A stretch of DNA of 64,000 nt from Rotaria socialis (lineage: Eukaryota > Rotifera > Eurotatoria > Philodinida > Philodinidae), in assembly GCA_905331475.1 (NCBI GenBank), contig CAJNYU010003507.1, positions 79,761 to 143,760 of the forward strand, in the 5' to 3' direction. How positions within the stretch are numbered: the stretch's first letter is position 1; each line of letters opens with the position of its first letter. The notes under the pieces were generated by a model. It saw only the letters and a program-made list of their open reading frames with translations. It did not search any database and was not told the origin of the DNA. The translations under genes and the position numbers were made by a program. Positions 49,366 through 61,817 of the stretch are shown here, piece after piece.

Positions 49366-52199
49366 CTATCTAGATTTAGTCGATTTTTTTTCGTCTTTCT
49401 TAGTGCGTACAGGTGTTGGCGATCGTGAACGACTTGATGAATTACTACGAGCTGATGATTGTGGTTCTATATGTAGCAGAAGAAAATTTTGTTAATTTTT
49501 TTTTCTCGCAATTAAAAATTAGCTAACAAAAGACTTACTTTTATTTGGCTTTGTATCAGTATCCGATTCGGATTCTGATGATGAACCTGATGACTCTGAA
49601 CTTGACGAAGACGAATCTGAACTTGATCCTGACGAAGATTTATCAGATGGTGAACGTGTTGCTTTTTTGCTCTTTTGTATTTCTTGCTTTGGTGGTACAG
49701 CTAATTTAACTCGATCGTTATTTGATGCAGTTGAAGCTACTTTTTTCAATGGTTGTCGTGGTGGAGAAGGTGACTGCGATGATGGTGTTGCTGACTTCAG
49801 TTTTGGTTGTTGTGTTTCAACTAGACTTTTAGGTGCTCGATCATCACTTGATGATTCACCACTTTTACGACGTTTTTTTACTTTATAATCATCATCTGAA
49901 TCGTTTGATTTTTTCCGCGGAAATTTATCGTTACGTTGAGATGCTGGACGTGGTGGCGATGGTGATCGACTTCCACTCGAACTTGATGATGCTAAACGAG
50001 GTTTCACATTTGAATTGGCGAGTTTTTTCATTGGTGGTGGTGGTGGTGATGTTTCCATGGATGATGATGATGAGGGCGAACGTGAACGATTTTTTATCGG
50101 TTCATTTTTGCGTTGTCTTATTGGACTTCGAGTACGTTTTGGAGATCTTGAGGGTGAACGGCGTCGATCACGTTGATTAAATGAAGCATTTCCTTTCGGT
50201 TTATCATAACGTTGTTGACGTTGACGATCATCTTCACTTCCACTACCCTTTGAAGCAGATCGTGTAGGTTTTTTGTATGCATCTTTTCTCGAAGCGGATG
50301 ATGGCAATGGTGATGGTTTGGCATCTCGACGTCTAAAAGAATAAAATCTCGTTTCTTTAGAAAATGTAAATTAGTGTATTAGACTAACCGTGAGTTCGAA
50401 TCTGGGCTTCGCGAAGGATACGATCGACGAGTTTTCGATGGTGATTGACGACCTCTGAATGGTGGTGACGACCGACGCTTATTAGATGGTGGTGATGGGG
50501 AGCGGTGACCTTTTGGTGGTGATCGACGACTTTTGGATGGTGGCACAGGGGATCGACGTTTTTTCGACGATGATGGAGAAGGCGAACGGTGGCCTTTAGG
50601 CGGAGATGGGAGTGTTTGACGTTTTCTTGGTGGTGGAGATGGTGATCGATGACCTTTGCTTGGTAGTGGCGAAGGTGTTCGACGTTTTCTTGTTGGTGGA
50701 GATGGTGATCGATGACCTTTCGATGGTAGTGGTGAAGGTGTTCGACGTTTTCGTGGTGGTGGAGATGGCGATCGGTGACCTTTGCTTGGTAGTGGTGAAG
50801 GTGTTCGACGTTTTCGTGGTGGTGGAGATGGTGATTGATGACCTTTGCTTGGTAGTGGTGAAGGTGTTCGACGTTTTCTTGTTGATGGAGATGGTGATCG
50901 ATGACCTTTCGATGGTAGTGGTGAAGGTGTTTGACGTTTCTTTGCTGTCGGAGATGTTGATCTACGACCTTTGGAGGGCGGCGATGGTGTTCGACGTTTC
51001 TGCGATGGTGGTGACCGACGGTTTCGTGGTGATGGACGTCGTCGCTCATATCGATCATCAGGACGTCTTCGATCACGACGATCATCATCATAATTTGGTC
51101 GTGCTTTATATCCAGGATTATTTCCATTTTCATGACGTAATCTAATATTTGCCGATGAAACTTGGTTACGACCATTGGGTTTATCACTATCACCTTTAAC
51201 ATCATTACGATATGAATCTTCTTCACGTTTGCGTACTTCTCGTAAACGATCATCATCTTCCTAGAAAGAAATTGAAATAAAATCATTCAGTTTATAAGTG
51301 TTACATGCATAATCGCTCAATCTCTAACACTACCCATGCGCATACATACGAAAATAGATCCTAATCAATAGACAAAACCCAATTATTATCGGTTCACATG
51401 TATTGCAGTTATGAATTACACAATTGCTTTCACACATGAAAAACATGTTTAAACAATTTTTCCTTATAATTTCACTAATCCAAAGCTGATAGTGCAGTAA
51501 CTTTAAAAGTTTCATAAAAGATGGGTCTTCTTAAGGCATTATTTATTGAATGATAATGCCTCAGTTATTTTTCAATGATCTCAAATAAAAATTATGTTCG
51601 ACATATCTTATATGTTCAATTTTCAATCATTATTCATCATGTCGCCTCAAAAGGAAAAACTATACAAACACCAATGCTTACCTTTTGCTTCTGTAAATAT
51701 TTCTTCTTCATTTCAACTAATTCTACTGGTATGCCATCAGGCGATGACTGTCCACTAGCTAATAAAACCCATAGTTCTCCAATAAATGCTCGAGCTTTAC
51801 TTCCGCCAAGGAAACCTGTTAGATTAATTTGCATCATTTTAGGATCGGGACTCTAATAGAGAAAAAAGAAATATATATAAAATTCCTAAAGATTCTAAAC
51901 GAACTGTATCCTCAAGTTGATTGAAAACATATTCAATCACAACATCATCTTCAAGACCCAATAATTCTTCTAAGCGTCTTGTTATCCATGGTTTCATAAT
52001 ATCCAAGTTAATTTTTGACATATCAACCTATATCGGAACAAATAAATATTTTCGAATGAAAAAAAAACAAAGGAATTCTTTTTACTTTAGTCTCTATATT
52101 GTCTGGAAATTTCATTTGTTTAAGTAATTTCTTTTGTTTATTTGCAAATCGACTATCTTGTTCAGCAGACGTACCTTTGAAAAAACCAGCATCGGCCAT
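49366..52199 (-). CDS. SRRM1: serine/arginine repetitive matrix protein 1 (splicing coactivator)
   Basis: A nuclear splicing and mRNA-processing coactivator (SRm160). Start ATG at 52197-52199. The first exon gives MADAGFFKGTSAEQDSRF and NKQKKLLKQMKFP, almost identical to the animal protein. The PWI nucleic-acid-binding domain follows (KPWITRRLEELLGLEDDVVI, KMMQINLTGFLGGSKARAFI). A charged region and a long SR/RS-repetitive tail come next, including a 63-bp tandem repeat. The last intron joins KPNK to a final exon (SSSRSRSPTPVRTKKDEKK) ending with TAG at 49366-49368. About seven exons. The long alternative-frame His-rich and Asp/Val-rich open frames over 50384-51286 are shadows of the SR repeats. 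Confidence 0.93.
50630..51010 (-). repeat. 63-bp tandem repeat coding 21-residue SR units
   Basis: About five to six copies of a 63-base unit, coding on the minus strand for RKRRTPSPLPSKGHRSPSPP-like units with small variations. Copy starts (ggtgatcg-type word) lie about 63 bases apart, for example 50641 and 50704. It is in frame with SRRM1. Confidence 0.8.
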
Positions 52200-53881
52200 T
52201 TTTTTTTTGTATAAGGATTAATTATCTAAAATGAAAAATGATCCCAATAGAATCTTTTGCCTAATGTGATAAAAGATTCACAAGGATCTTTACCATGTTT
52301 TATCCTCTATTTAAATGGAATAAAACAGAGAAACAAAAAAATCTAACGACAGCAATCACAGGTTACTTCCAGCAAAGACAAGACGAAAAACTTCCAATTG
52401 CCATGTTTATTTGCTGGTCTCAAAGAAAAAAGAAAGACTAAAAAAGAGGCTTCGTCACTTAAAATTTATATACAGATATTGCTTGAAAGAATTACTGTGT
52501 CATCTATTCATAGACATACGTCACAAGCCCAAGCTGAAGACTATGGCACTACCATTTGTATCATCCATACCTAGAAATGAATCATTTATAATTAGAAATA
52601 TGCAAAAATCAATTAGTATTGCTCGCTTAACTGCGATTACTAGTAACACTAAATATTTATTGGCATAAAACTTTGATTTCATTAATCAGGGCATATTTTA
52701 CTATCATCTTTTTATAAAACTTATCAACAGGACTCATGAAAAAAAATTTCATTAGTATCGAAATTCTTTGTTTTCAAAATTTCGATATACTGCAATAAGG
52801 TCGTATCGATCAGACAAGGTTGCTTTTGTTTCATTCAATGCAAATAAATATTTAAGATCTCTCCCCTAAGCGAATTTAAGTTCTTTATTGATTATTCCAT
52901 GCAAATTTTTTTTCCAGAAATTTTAATTTTCTACTGTCATTTCCCAATCTCCTACTAGTAATAGATACTTAAAAGATCAATGAAAAGTGTTTCAAGTAAA
53001 ATTTTAAAAAATTTACTTCAACCGTTGAATAAAATAATGTAACAACGCAATTTGCATCGAATAAAAATAATTTAATGAATCAAACTCAATCAGATACAAA
53101 TGAATAACTATTGATCATCGGCGTAGTACTAAAAAGTTGAATGCTTGATTTATTTTTGCAAATAAATTATCAAATATTCCTTAATTATGTAAAAAGAGTC
53201 ATACTTCATTTATCCATCTTCTAATGAGCATCGATGGTACTTATAATTGAAATAAATCATTGTTCTTGTTTGATTAAACGAACAATCCGAAAATGTATAA
53301 TTTCCTGAGGTATGAGCCATAGTTTGAATTTTTTCAATAAGCTAAAAAATTAAAATGAATTCTTGCTTCAGAGTCAGAATGCAAACAGAAAAAACAATTA
53401 TGTATTGCTTTCTTCTTTTTGTAGAGTTTCATAGCCAATAAGATCAGTTTTCAAACGGTATATAATGAAAATAATGTTTGGATTTTATAGAAAATATTTG
53501 AAAGATTGTTTATGATAATTTTCATTAGAAAAAAAATGAAATGATGATTTTGCCATCTGACGATAGATATCGCTAATACTGATGCACAGGTTATTTTCTG
53601 CATGTGATGAGTCATTGCTAGCTTTTTCTTATTGTTTATTATTGATCAAAATTTTCTTCATATGAAAGTGCTGGAGATTATGACAAATATGAATTCCTAT
53701 CAACGATTTGTCGTATAGAATGATTGATCAAATTTTCAATTGCAACTATACTATGATAAACATACAGAAAATAATAGTCATTTTCATATGTGATAGAAAT
53801 TAGTTTCCTGTTAATGAAAAGATATTTTTTCTTCTAGATTCATATTCGTGATAAACACTATATCACAGTTGAAAATAAACA
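52200..53881. other. divergent intergenic region, nothing recognised
   Basis: This 1.7-kb stretch separates SRRM1 (minus) from the plus-strand gene run that starts with UQCRB. If the seven genes form one transcription unit, its promoter should lie here. No motif can be assigned. Confidence 0.45.
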
Positions 53882-54346
53882 ATGTCAGTACAAAAGTTTG
53901 TTAGTAAAGGTTAGCTATTGCGTTGCACACATTTTTCGCATTGTCATCGGTTCGTTTCTTTTGCTATAGCAACATTTGAATTTGGCCGTCGTTTATTTGG
54001 CGAACAAGTTCGTCGTGAACCAGCCACACTTAAAGATCAATATCGTAAATTTCAATATTATCAAACAACTCATTATAAGTTAGGGCTTATGGAACATGAT
54101 CGACTCTACGGTGATAATCCAGTAATCAAAGAAGCTATGCGCCGTTTACGTATCACCGAACCTGAAGTATGGGACGAACGTTCGTTTCGCATATCACGCG
54201 CAATTAATTTCGACATTAAAAAGATGCTTCTACCAAAAGATGAATGGGTTGAATACGAACAAGATGTACCGTATTTACAACCATTTCTTGCAGAAATCGA
54301 ACGTGAACAAGATGAAGAACGACACTGGAAAAAAGTTTTAGGTTAA
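53882..54346 (+). CDS. UQCRB: cytochrome bc1 complex subunit 7
   Basis: A small matrix-side subunit of mitochondrial complex III. Exon 1 is 53882-53909 and exon 2 is 53970-54346; the splice joins FVSK to ATFEFGRRLFGE. Matching family text includes YQTTHYKLGLMEHDRLYGD, VIKEAMRRL, FRISRAINFDIKKMLLPKDEW and YEQDVPYLQPFLAEIERE. The length (about 134 aa) is slightly above the human protein. A splice-acceptor-like CAG lies at 53866-53868, 13 bases before the ATG. It is the first gene of a tight plus-strand run. Confidence 0.92.
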
Positions 54347-54568
54347 AATACAAATCCCCAAATAAAAGACATGTCCTTTCCTCTATAGTCCTTAACACGC
54401 CTATTTTCCTGTTTCTATCTCGTACACATTCGTTTTTCTGTAGAGTTTTTAGCGTGTGAAAATAAGCGTATAGAACCATCTGATATAAAAATTTGTTGTA
54501 ATTGATTTTTTTTCTCTGATCTTCATCTTGGAGTTTATAGATTATTTCAGATACAAAATAAAAAAACA

Positions 54569-55167
54569 ATGTCAAATCAAATTGATGATAAAGATGATGA
54601 TTTATCAATAAATGTCGTTGAACCTGATGAAAATGAATGGAAAAAATTTATTGATGAGTATGTTTATTTTTATCAACGGATTATTTTTGATATTTCATTA
54701 TCTCATTTTAGGATGAAATATGCTCGTGCTTTAGAATATGTTCTTCAAAATGCACCAGTTCGTGCCAAAGATCCAGAGAAAAAAGTAAAGTTCTTTACTT
54801 ATTTTTTTTTACCCTAGACAAAATCGTCTCTGTTGATAATTCTCAAAGAAATCAATTTATTTTCTAGAAAAAAGCAGCTCAAATGGCATTATCAACAATG
54901 ATGAAAATTAAAACTAGTGAAATTCCTCAAGCTGTCAATTCAATACCTGTACCATTGCGTGACACATTGATGAAATATATTTATAAAGGTTTTGAAAATC
55001 CAAAAGATTATTCAAGTAGTGCTTTATTAACATGGCATGAAAAGGTAATATTGACATTATTGTGTTTTAGAAAAACGAAATATTTGTGAGTTATTTCATT
55101 TCAGGTTCTTGCAATTACTGGCCTTGGTTCGATTGTGCGTGTCCTTACAGATCGACGAACTGTGTAG
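54569..55167 (+). CDS. ARPC5: Arp2/3 complex subunit 5
   Basis: The p16 subunit of the actin-nucleating Arp2/3 complex. There are four exons (first 54569-54657, second from 54712). The reading starts MSNQIDDKDDD with an acidic N-terminus, then the helical body ALEYVLQNAPVRAKDPEKK. The highly conserved end follows: LMKYIYKGFENPKDYSSSAL, LTWHEK and GLGSIVRVLTDRRTV, with TAG at 55165-55167. A TTTCAG lies at 54545-54550, 18 bases before the ATG. The gap from the UQCRB stop is 222 bases. Confidence 0.95.
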
Positions 55168-55378
55168 ACTGTTTTTTATGAATTAAGAATGACATTCCAA
55201 CAGTGATAATAAAGTTTTGTTTTCTTCTTGCGACTTATGTGCAATAATGCATAGCGATTCATTTTTTTTGTTCCTATGTGCTTCTTAAATTCTACTCTGT
55301 GTGCCTGTTATGAAACCTTTTCTTTTTTGTGCTTTCTTTTACAAACAAATTATACTTGACCATTATGATGATCATCTT

Positions 55379-55379
<1 letters not shown>

Positions 55380-55410
<31 letters not shown>
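55380..55410 (+). repeat. (TG)n microsatellite
   Basis: About 15 TG units in the 3' flank of ARPC5. This is a simple repeat, unlike the TGTGGG motifs in the left half of the window. Confidence 0.9.
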
Positions 55411-55412
<2 letters not shown>

Positions 55413-55459
55413 GAAGACTTTTTCTAACGAAATTCTATAAGCTTATCTTTGATTTGTAG

Positions 55460-55882
55460 ATGGCATTGTTTCAAAGAGCCATAACATTATCACCAAGGAA
55501 GTTCGGTTTTCATATAGTAACCAATGCAATTCTACAACAAATGCCAGAAATAAATCAAATCTAAATTGGTCTAATGAATGTATTTATTCAACATACTAGT
55601 GCATCATTATCGAATAATGAAAATGCTGCAGCCAATGTACGTGTTGATATGGAAACAATATTCAATAAACTTATACCTGAAGATAATTCCTATGAGCATT
55701 TAGATGAAGGAAAAGATGATATGCCAGCACATGCAAAGTGTCCATTACTTGGCGCATCTATAAACATTCCTATTTCATCGGGACGTCTTGGCACTTGGCA
55801 AGGAATATATCTATGTGAACATAGAAATCGTGCGAGACATCGAAATATTGTTGTAACAATTAATGGACAACCGGAAAAATAA
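55460..55882 (+). CDS. YjbQ/UPF0047 family protein with an in-frame TAA
   Basis: YjbQ-type proteins are small trimeric proteins. Bacterial members have weak thiamine-phosphate-synthase-like activity, and the eukaryotic role is unclear. The reading from ATG 55460 gives ITLSPRKFGFHIVTNAIL, then MPEINQI, a TAA at 55562-55564 and, in the same frame, IGLMNVFIQHTSASLSNNEN. It continues with DDMPAHAKCPLLGASINIPI and GTWQGIYLCEHRNRARHRNI, the family's catalytic His/Arg/Glu texts. Only that codon is abnormal; relatives have a charged residue there. It could be a recent null allele, a sequence error or suppressed termination. Starting at ATG 55574 would lose the first strands. It is intronless, and a TAG acceptor word lies directly before the ATG. 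Confidence 0.8.
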
Positions 55883-55930
55883 ATTTCCTTTTAATAATTT
55901 ATCTACTAGTAGATAAGAATTTATTTTTAT

Positions 55931-55942
55931 AAATTCTTTCAG
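55931..55942 (+). promoter_or_regulatory. candidate trans-splice acceptor before UPRT
   Basis: The text attctttcag lies immediately before ATG 55943, in a 60-base gap after the YjbQ stop. A splice acceptor with no upstream coding exon is what spliced-leader addition would need. Confidence 0.55.
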
Positions 55943-57446
55943 ATGACTTCTGTAGAAAATAATATTGATCATTTAGTCAATAATATAACACCTCAAATAA
56001 ATGGTACAAATGGAGGCAAGTATGATGATGATGATGATGATGATGATCAATTCCCAGAAAATGTACATATTATGAAAACAAATAATCAGCTGAGAGAACT
56101 TCATACACTTTTACGTGATCGTACAACATGTCGAAGTGATTTTAAATTCTATGCCGATCGTCTGATACGCTTAACTGTTGAGGCTGCATTGGATCAATTA
56201 CCATACGTACCATGTGATGTTACAACACCAACGGGCCATTGTTTTCCAGGTTTAAGACATGAAAAAGGTACTTTATGTGTATCGTTAATGAGAAGTGGCG
56301 AAGCTATGGAAAAGGGCATTCGTGAATGTTGCAGGTAAAAGATCGATTCAATCAAAATGTAATTGTCTTGTTGTCAAGTCATCGAAGATCTATGAAGAGG
56401 TGAAAATGAAGATTAGGAAAATATTTTCGATTGCGCCGTTTAATAAACATATCTTCACTTTACTTAGTGTCCTTCTTCAGTGTTCAATGATTCCTTTTGG
56501 TTTTATACAGCTTATCTAGAGAGTCTTATGCAAACGTAAAATTTTAGATTAGCAAAATAAAATTCAGAGAAAACAGATTTTTCTTATATGATGACTTTAT
56601 AGCTTTTTATAGATTCGTATAAAATGGCAAATTACAAGAAATGCTTTTAGATAAAAGTGTAGAATGTAAATTTATAAGCAACTTAAATTTGAGTATCGAT
56701 ACATTCAATTTACACGCCTAAACTATTTTTTTCGAAAATAACTTTTCTTGCATAATTCTAAATTTACAGAAAAAAAAGAACTACAATGTGTAGGTGTAGA
56801 AATTGATATAGATGGAGTTCGCATTTTGAGTTTATCGAAATTGCACTAAAATTACTGAGTAAATAGACTTCTGATGAATATTGCACAATCTATTTCTGTT
56901 TTGTTGTTTCTGATTAATTAAAATTCGTTACTCCATCTATCATTTATGGTTATTGCATAAAATCTCGTTTTAATTTCTAAATCACTTATCTATTTTGTTT
57001 TGCAACATTTCATATTTTTCAGTTTCACAACATTATTTGAATGTGTGTTGGATGTGCTATGTTTTGTTTTCTTCGTAGGTCAATACGAATTGGTAAAATT
57101 TTAATTAATGAAGGTCATGTTATATATGCTAAATTACCATCCGATGTTCATAAGCGTCGCCTACTTGTTGCTTATCCAGTCATAACTACGGGTTCAACAG
57201 TTCTTACTGGTCTTGAAGTGTTACTCAAAGAATATCAATGTAAACAATCGAATATGATTTTAATATCATTGTTTTCTACACCGGATGGAATTAATCATAT
57301 CTGTGATCTTTATCCCGGTTTAACAATTGTTGTTTCAGAAATTAATACTGTGGCACCGAATCATTTTGGTCAAAAATATTTTGGTAAGAAGCAAATATTA
57401 AAATAGTTTAATTTTCTAAATGGCTTTTTTTTCAGGTACTGATTAA
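55943..57446 (+). CDS. UPRT: uracil phosphoribosyltransferase homolog
   Basis: Type I phosphoribosyltransferase of the UPRT family; animal homologs are often catalytically doubtful. Exons are 55943-56334, 57079-57383 and 57436-57446. After a low-complexity acidic run (Asp-8) the body reads NNQLRELHTLLRDRTTCRSD, FYADRLIRLTVEAALDQLPY, VTTPTGHCF, SLMRSGEAMEKGIRECCR, SIRIGKILI, LVAYPVITTGSTV and APNHFGQKYFGTD. These match the human UPRT pattern from end to end. The last exon codes only for the end of GTD. The first intron (744 nt) is long for this window and shows no genes. Confidence 0.93.
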
Positions 57447-57538
57447 ATAAAAACATCTCAACACGTGTTTTTTTCTGCTTTGTTTTTCTCTGTTTTCTTC
57501 TCTTAGGGAAAAAAGTCAAGAAGATATGTTTTTGTTTG

Positions 57539-57550
57539 ATTCATTTCTAG
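57539..57550 (+). promoter_or_regulatory. candidate trans-splice acceptor before LIN52
   Basis: The text gattcatttctag abuts ATG 57551. The gap from the UPRT stop is 104 bases and includes an AATAAA word just after that stop. Confidence 0.55.
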
Positions 57551-57871
57551 ATGGATTCTTACTTTACAAATTGGACGAATCGAAATGATAATCATTCATG
57601 GATTGAACAAGCATTTTCACCATACGATCTTATCGACCAAAATCCTGGAAAAGAACTTTCAAATAAACCATTAGACACGGCTTTGTACGGTCAAGATCAT
57701 GAATTAAATGATGATGAAGCCGATTACATGTTTAGAGAATTGAAAACATTTTCCATTGTTCAACTTGTTAACAAAATACGCGATATACATAATATGACAT
57801 ATGAATTAGGAGTGAATGAAGGACTCGAAATGACACGAGGAAAAATACTTAATATTTTTGATATTTCTTAA
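57551..57871 (+). CDS. LIN52: LIN52, DREAM/MuvB complex subunit
   Basis: A core subunit of the MuvB complex that controls cell-cycle gene transcription. The single-exon reading of 106 residues has the typical C-terminal half: ELKTFSIVQLVNKIRDIHN, MTYELGVNEGLEMTRGK and ILNIF. It matches LIN52 pattern (LT..L..KVR.L...AYQLG..E..EMTRGKFLNI). The N-terminal half is divergent but keeps an aromatic WIEQAFSPYD region. Intronless, with ATG directly behind an acceptor-like TAG and only 52 bases before the next gene's ATG. Confidence 0.85.
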   Translation: MDSYFTNWTNRNDNHSWIEQAFSPYDLIDQNPGKELSNKPLDTALYGQDHELNDDEADYMFRELKTFSIVQLVNKIRDIHNMTYELGVNEGLEMTRGKILNIFDIS

Positions 57872-57901
57872 TGTTGGATATAAATATAATTCTCTCTTCT
57901 T

Positions 57902-57914
57902 GTTATTCTTTCAG
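57902..57914 (+). promoter_or_regulatory. candidate trans-splice acceptor before DDX23
   Basis: A pyrimidine-rich stretch followed by CAG (57912-57914) lies nine bases before ATG 57924. The whole gap from the LIN52 stop is 52 bases, too short for a normal terminator plus promoter. Confidence 0.6.
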
Positions 57915-57923
57915 ATAGATATA

Positions 57924-60900
57924 ATGGTCGAAGGTGGATCACCATCGCGAGATTTAAAAAAACGACATAGAAGTACAAGTAGAGAAAGGTAAATTGTTTC
58001 AAGTTGTTTCTATAAAATGATAATTTGTTAGCTTTTAATTTTTATAGAGAACATCGTCACCATCGATCACATCGTGATGTCAGTGAAAAGAAACATCGGC
58101 ATGTATCACCTAGACGATCAAAATCGCCTGAGTACGTTGATGAATTGATTCAATTTTCTTACTTTTGTTTTGTTTTAGTTCAAAACGACGCAAAAATGAT
58201 GAAGTTAGTAAAGTAAAAAAGTCACATGATGATGATATTGAAGAAGGTGAATCAACGGCTAATGACACCAGATCAACAACAGCAAATAACAATGAAACTA
58301 ACAATGGAGCCACTACATCAAAACGTGTGCCACTATCATTAGAAGAAATGCTGGAAAAAAATAAAAAAGAAAAAGAAGCAATATCAAAGGTAATTGAAAC
58401 AAAAAGTTTACTATTGAGTTCTTTTACGTTTCGTTCTAATATATTTTCAACTTTATTGGAAAAAACAAGCAAACAATAAAGTACCGTACTGAAATTTTCA
58501 TCTCGTAACAGTGGATTCCAGGTTTGAAATCGAGTAAAACTACTATAACTCGGTTATAGAAGTCCGATTCGTTTGAATAACTCTTGTAAATTGTTAGATA
58601 TAATGTCTAAATATGAATAGAAATTATTTGTATGCATAAATCAAGTATTTTATTTTTTTTTCAGCCGAAATTTATAACCAAAGAAGAACGTGAAGCTGCA
58701 GCAATAAAACGACGACAAGAAGAAGCTGATGCTATTCGTCAACGTAATGATGAATTACGTAAAAAGCATACTACATTCAATAAGGAAGCTGAACAACTAG
58801 CTGCAAGAGAAGATCGAGAACGTGAACGTGAACGACGCGAACGAGAACGGGATCGTCATCGCCGTGAAAAAGATGATCAAACAGAAAAACCAGTAATTGC
58901 AGGTAATTCATTCATACCTAATGATTTTTTCCTAAGTAAATTATTATTTTTTTAGTTCCCGATGCAGAACGTGAAGAAGCTGCTGTTAAAGAAAGATACC
59001 TTGGCATTGTTAAAGTAAATTAGTTTCTTCGATTTTAAATCGATTGTATTTTTCGAATGCCTATTTTGTTTCTTCTAGAAAAAACGTAAAGTTCGCAGTT
59101 TGAATGATCGAAAGTTTGTTTTCGATTGGGATGTTGCTGAAGATACAGCTGTTGATTATAATCCGATCTATAAAGAAAAACATCAAATACAACTTTTTGG
59201 TCGTGGTCATATTGCTGGAATTGATATTAATAAACAGAAAAAAGATCAGTCGAAATTCTATGGTATGCTACTTGAAGAACGACGTACCCAAGGAGAAAAA
59301 GATCGAGAAGTGTAAGTTAGACATTTAAAAAACAAAAATTTCTTTTTATGAAATATTTTTAGAGCTCGTCTTAAATCTGATCAAGTCAAAGATGAAAAAC
59401 GTCGTTATGATGAACGCCATTGGACTGATAAAACTTTAGAAGAAATGGTTGATCGAGATTGGCGTATCTTCAAAGAAGATTATAATATTACAACAAGAGG
59501 TGGAAATATTCCACATCCATTACGATTTTGGGCTGAAGCTGGACTTGAAAAAGGCGTTATTGATGTTATTGAAGCTGCTGGTTATAAGGTAATTTTTGGA
59601 TTCGCTGGAATCTATACGTACAATCTGTTCAAAAAAAATATAAATGACCAGAAAGTTAATAATGCTAAATTAAGAAATCTTGTTTTTAGATGGCCAATAA
59701 TCAGATAGAAATTTCTCATTGATTGAGTATTCTGTATAATTGAAATAAAGCGAAACTTGAAGAATTCGCAACAATAATTTTTTATTTATTAAATTTTGCT
59801 TTCTCTCATAGGAACCAACACCAATTCAACGGCAAGCTATTCCAATTGGCTTACAAAATCGAGATGTTATAGGTATTGCAGAAACTGGCTCTGGTAAAAC
59901 AGCAGGTAAATCGATTTATATTCTCTTGTTAATTGAGTTTGTAATTTGCATCATTCATTTTTTGTCTTTAGCCTTTCTTATTCCACTACTTGCTTGGATT
60001 CGATCATTGCCAGCAGTTGATAGGTGATATGATTTTTTGATGAATGTAATAGCTGAAAGTATATTTTTTCTTTTTTTTGTAGGACTTTGGATGCTGATAA
60101 TGGACCGTATGCACTTATTTTGGCACCAACTCGTGAGTTAGCACAACAAATTGAAGAAGAAGCAGTCAAATTCGGAAAAGTATGATTGCTTAAATTTATT
60201 CAAATGTATCGACTAAATTATATTCTTAATTTTAGCCATTAAATATAGTAGTCGTGTCAGTTATTGGTGGTCTATCTCGTGAAGAACAAGGTTTTAAACT
60301 TCGGCTTGGTTGTCAAATCGTTATTGGTACACCAGGTCGTCTTATTGATGTACTTGAAAATCGTTATTTAACATTACAACAATGTACTTATGTTGTTATG
60401 GATGAAGCCGATCGAATGATTGGTAAGAAAAGTATTTTTTCTCATCCATATATATTTTTATTTATTTTTATTATCATAGACATGGGTTTTGAAACTGATG
60501 TTAAACGTATTCTCGAATATCTACCGGTTACAAATCAAAAGCCTGATAATGAACTTGCCGAAAATACAAAGTAGGAAAATATGCATTTAAAAAGAATGAA
60601 AAGAAAATAACAAATTTCACATTTCTTTTTAAGGGATTTTGGTTCGAAAGATAAATATCGTCAAACAGTGATGTTTACAGCAACAATGACACCTATTATT
60701 GAACGGTTAGCACGTACCTATCTTCGCCGACCAGCATCCGTGTATATTGGTGCCATTGGTAAACCAACAGAACGTGTCGAACAAGTTATTATTATGTGTT
60801 CAGAAAATGAGAAACGTAATAAATTACTTGAAATTCTTGAGCGTGGTATTGAACCACCTATTATTATATTCGTCAATCAAAAGAAAGCCGTCGATGTTTT

Positions 60901-61509
60901 GGCTAAGGGTTTGTCTAAGAAAGGATATAATCCATGTACATTACATGTATGTAGTAAATATTTATTGATTATAAACAAACTGAATTTGTTGTCTATTTTT
61001 ATTAGGGTGGTAAAGGCCAAGAAAGTCGAGATTTAGCTTTAGCTCAACTGAAGAAAGGTGAAAAAGATATTCTTGTTGCAACAGATGTTGCTGGTCGTGG
61101 TATTGATATTAAAGATGTTTCAATGGTACTAAATTATGATATGGCTAAGACGATTCAAGGTAGAAAAAGAAACAATCTCATGAATGAAAAAATATCAAAT
61201 ATCATTTGTATTATTTTTAGATTATACACATCGTATTGGTCGTACAGGTCGTGCTGGTAAAGCAGGCAAAGCAGTAACATTCTTAACAAAGGAAGATTCA
61301 GCTGTATTTTATGAATTGAAAGAAGTCATACTTGAATCACCTGTATCAGTATGTCCACCTGAACTAGTTAATCATCCTGATGCACAACATAAACCTGGTT
61401 CGTTGTTTTTATTTATTAAATTAAACTTTTCATTAATAATCATGTCTTATTTTTATTTTTAGGCACTGTGGTTACAAAACGAAATAAAACTGCCATTCTT
61501 TGTGCTTAA
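57924..61509 (+). CDS. DDX23: DEAD-box RNA helicase DDX23 (Prp28)
   Basis: A U5 snRNP helicase acting in spliceosome activation. About 16 exons. The N-terminal RS/charged region ([26 protein letters not shown]) leads into [18 protein letters not shown] and [20 protein letters not shown]. Helicase motifs in order are Q motif [20 protein letters not shown], Ia APTRELAQQ, Ib [59 protein letters not shown], and [13 protein letters not shown]. The end [11 protein letters not shown] then TVVTKR matches DDX23. Introns are 45-60 nt except about 283 nt near 58390-58672. Stop TAA at 61507-61509. Confidence 0.96.
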
Positions 61510-61817
61510 ATAAGAAGACTGTATTTCTTCTTGTCTATGTATTTTTGTTTGTTTGTTCTATTGTTCTGCATTATTAATAAAGAAATGTATGATGCAAAAT
61601 AAAATAATGACGAGTTACGTATTTGTCTATTTCGCAAAGAAAAATCGAAAAGATTCTCCTCCGTTCTAGCTGGTGACGTTTGTTATTGCAACAGTCATGT
61701 AATTGCACAATCATTCGTCAAGGCAAATTTCATATTGAGTTTCGTATTATTTGTTTTGTTTTTGGGTTAGAAAAGAATGATTCAAGTCTTTTTTATATAA
61801 AAGCATTGAATATTTCT

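Noticed and set aside
50384..51286. His/Asp-rich minus-strand and Val/Phe-rich plus-strand open frames
   Set aside because: They are other-frame shadows of the SRRM1 SR repeats.
55380..55410. TG repeat as another telomere-like motif
   Set aside because: It is a plain dinucleotide run without GGG and has no inverted partner.
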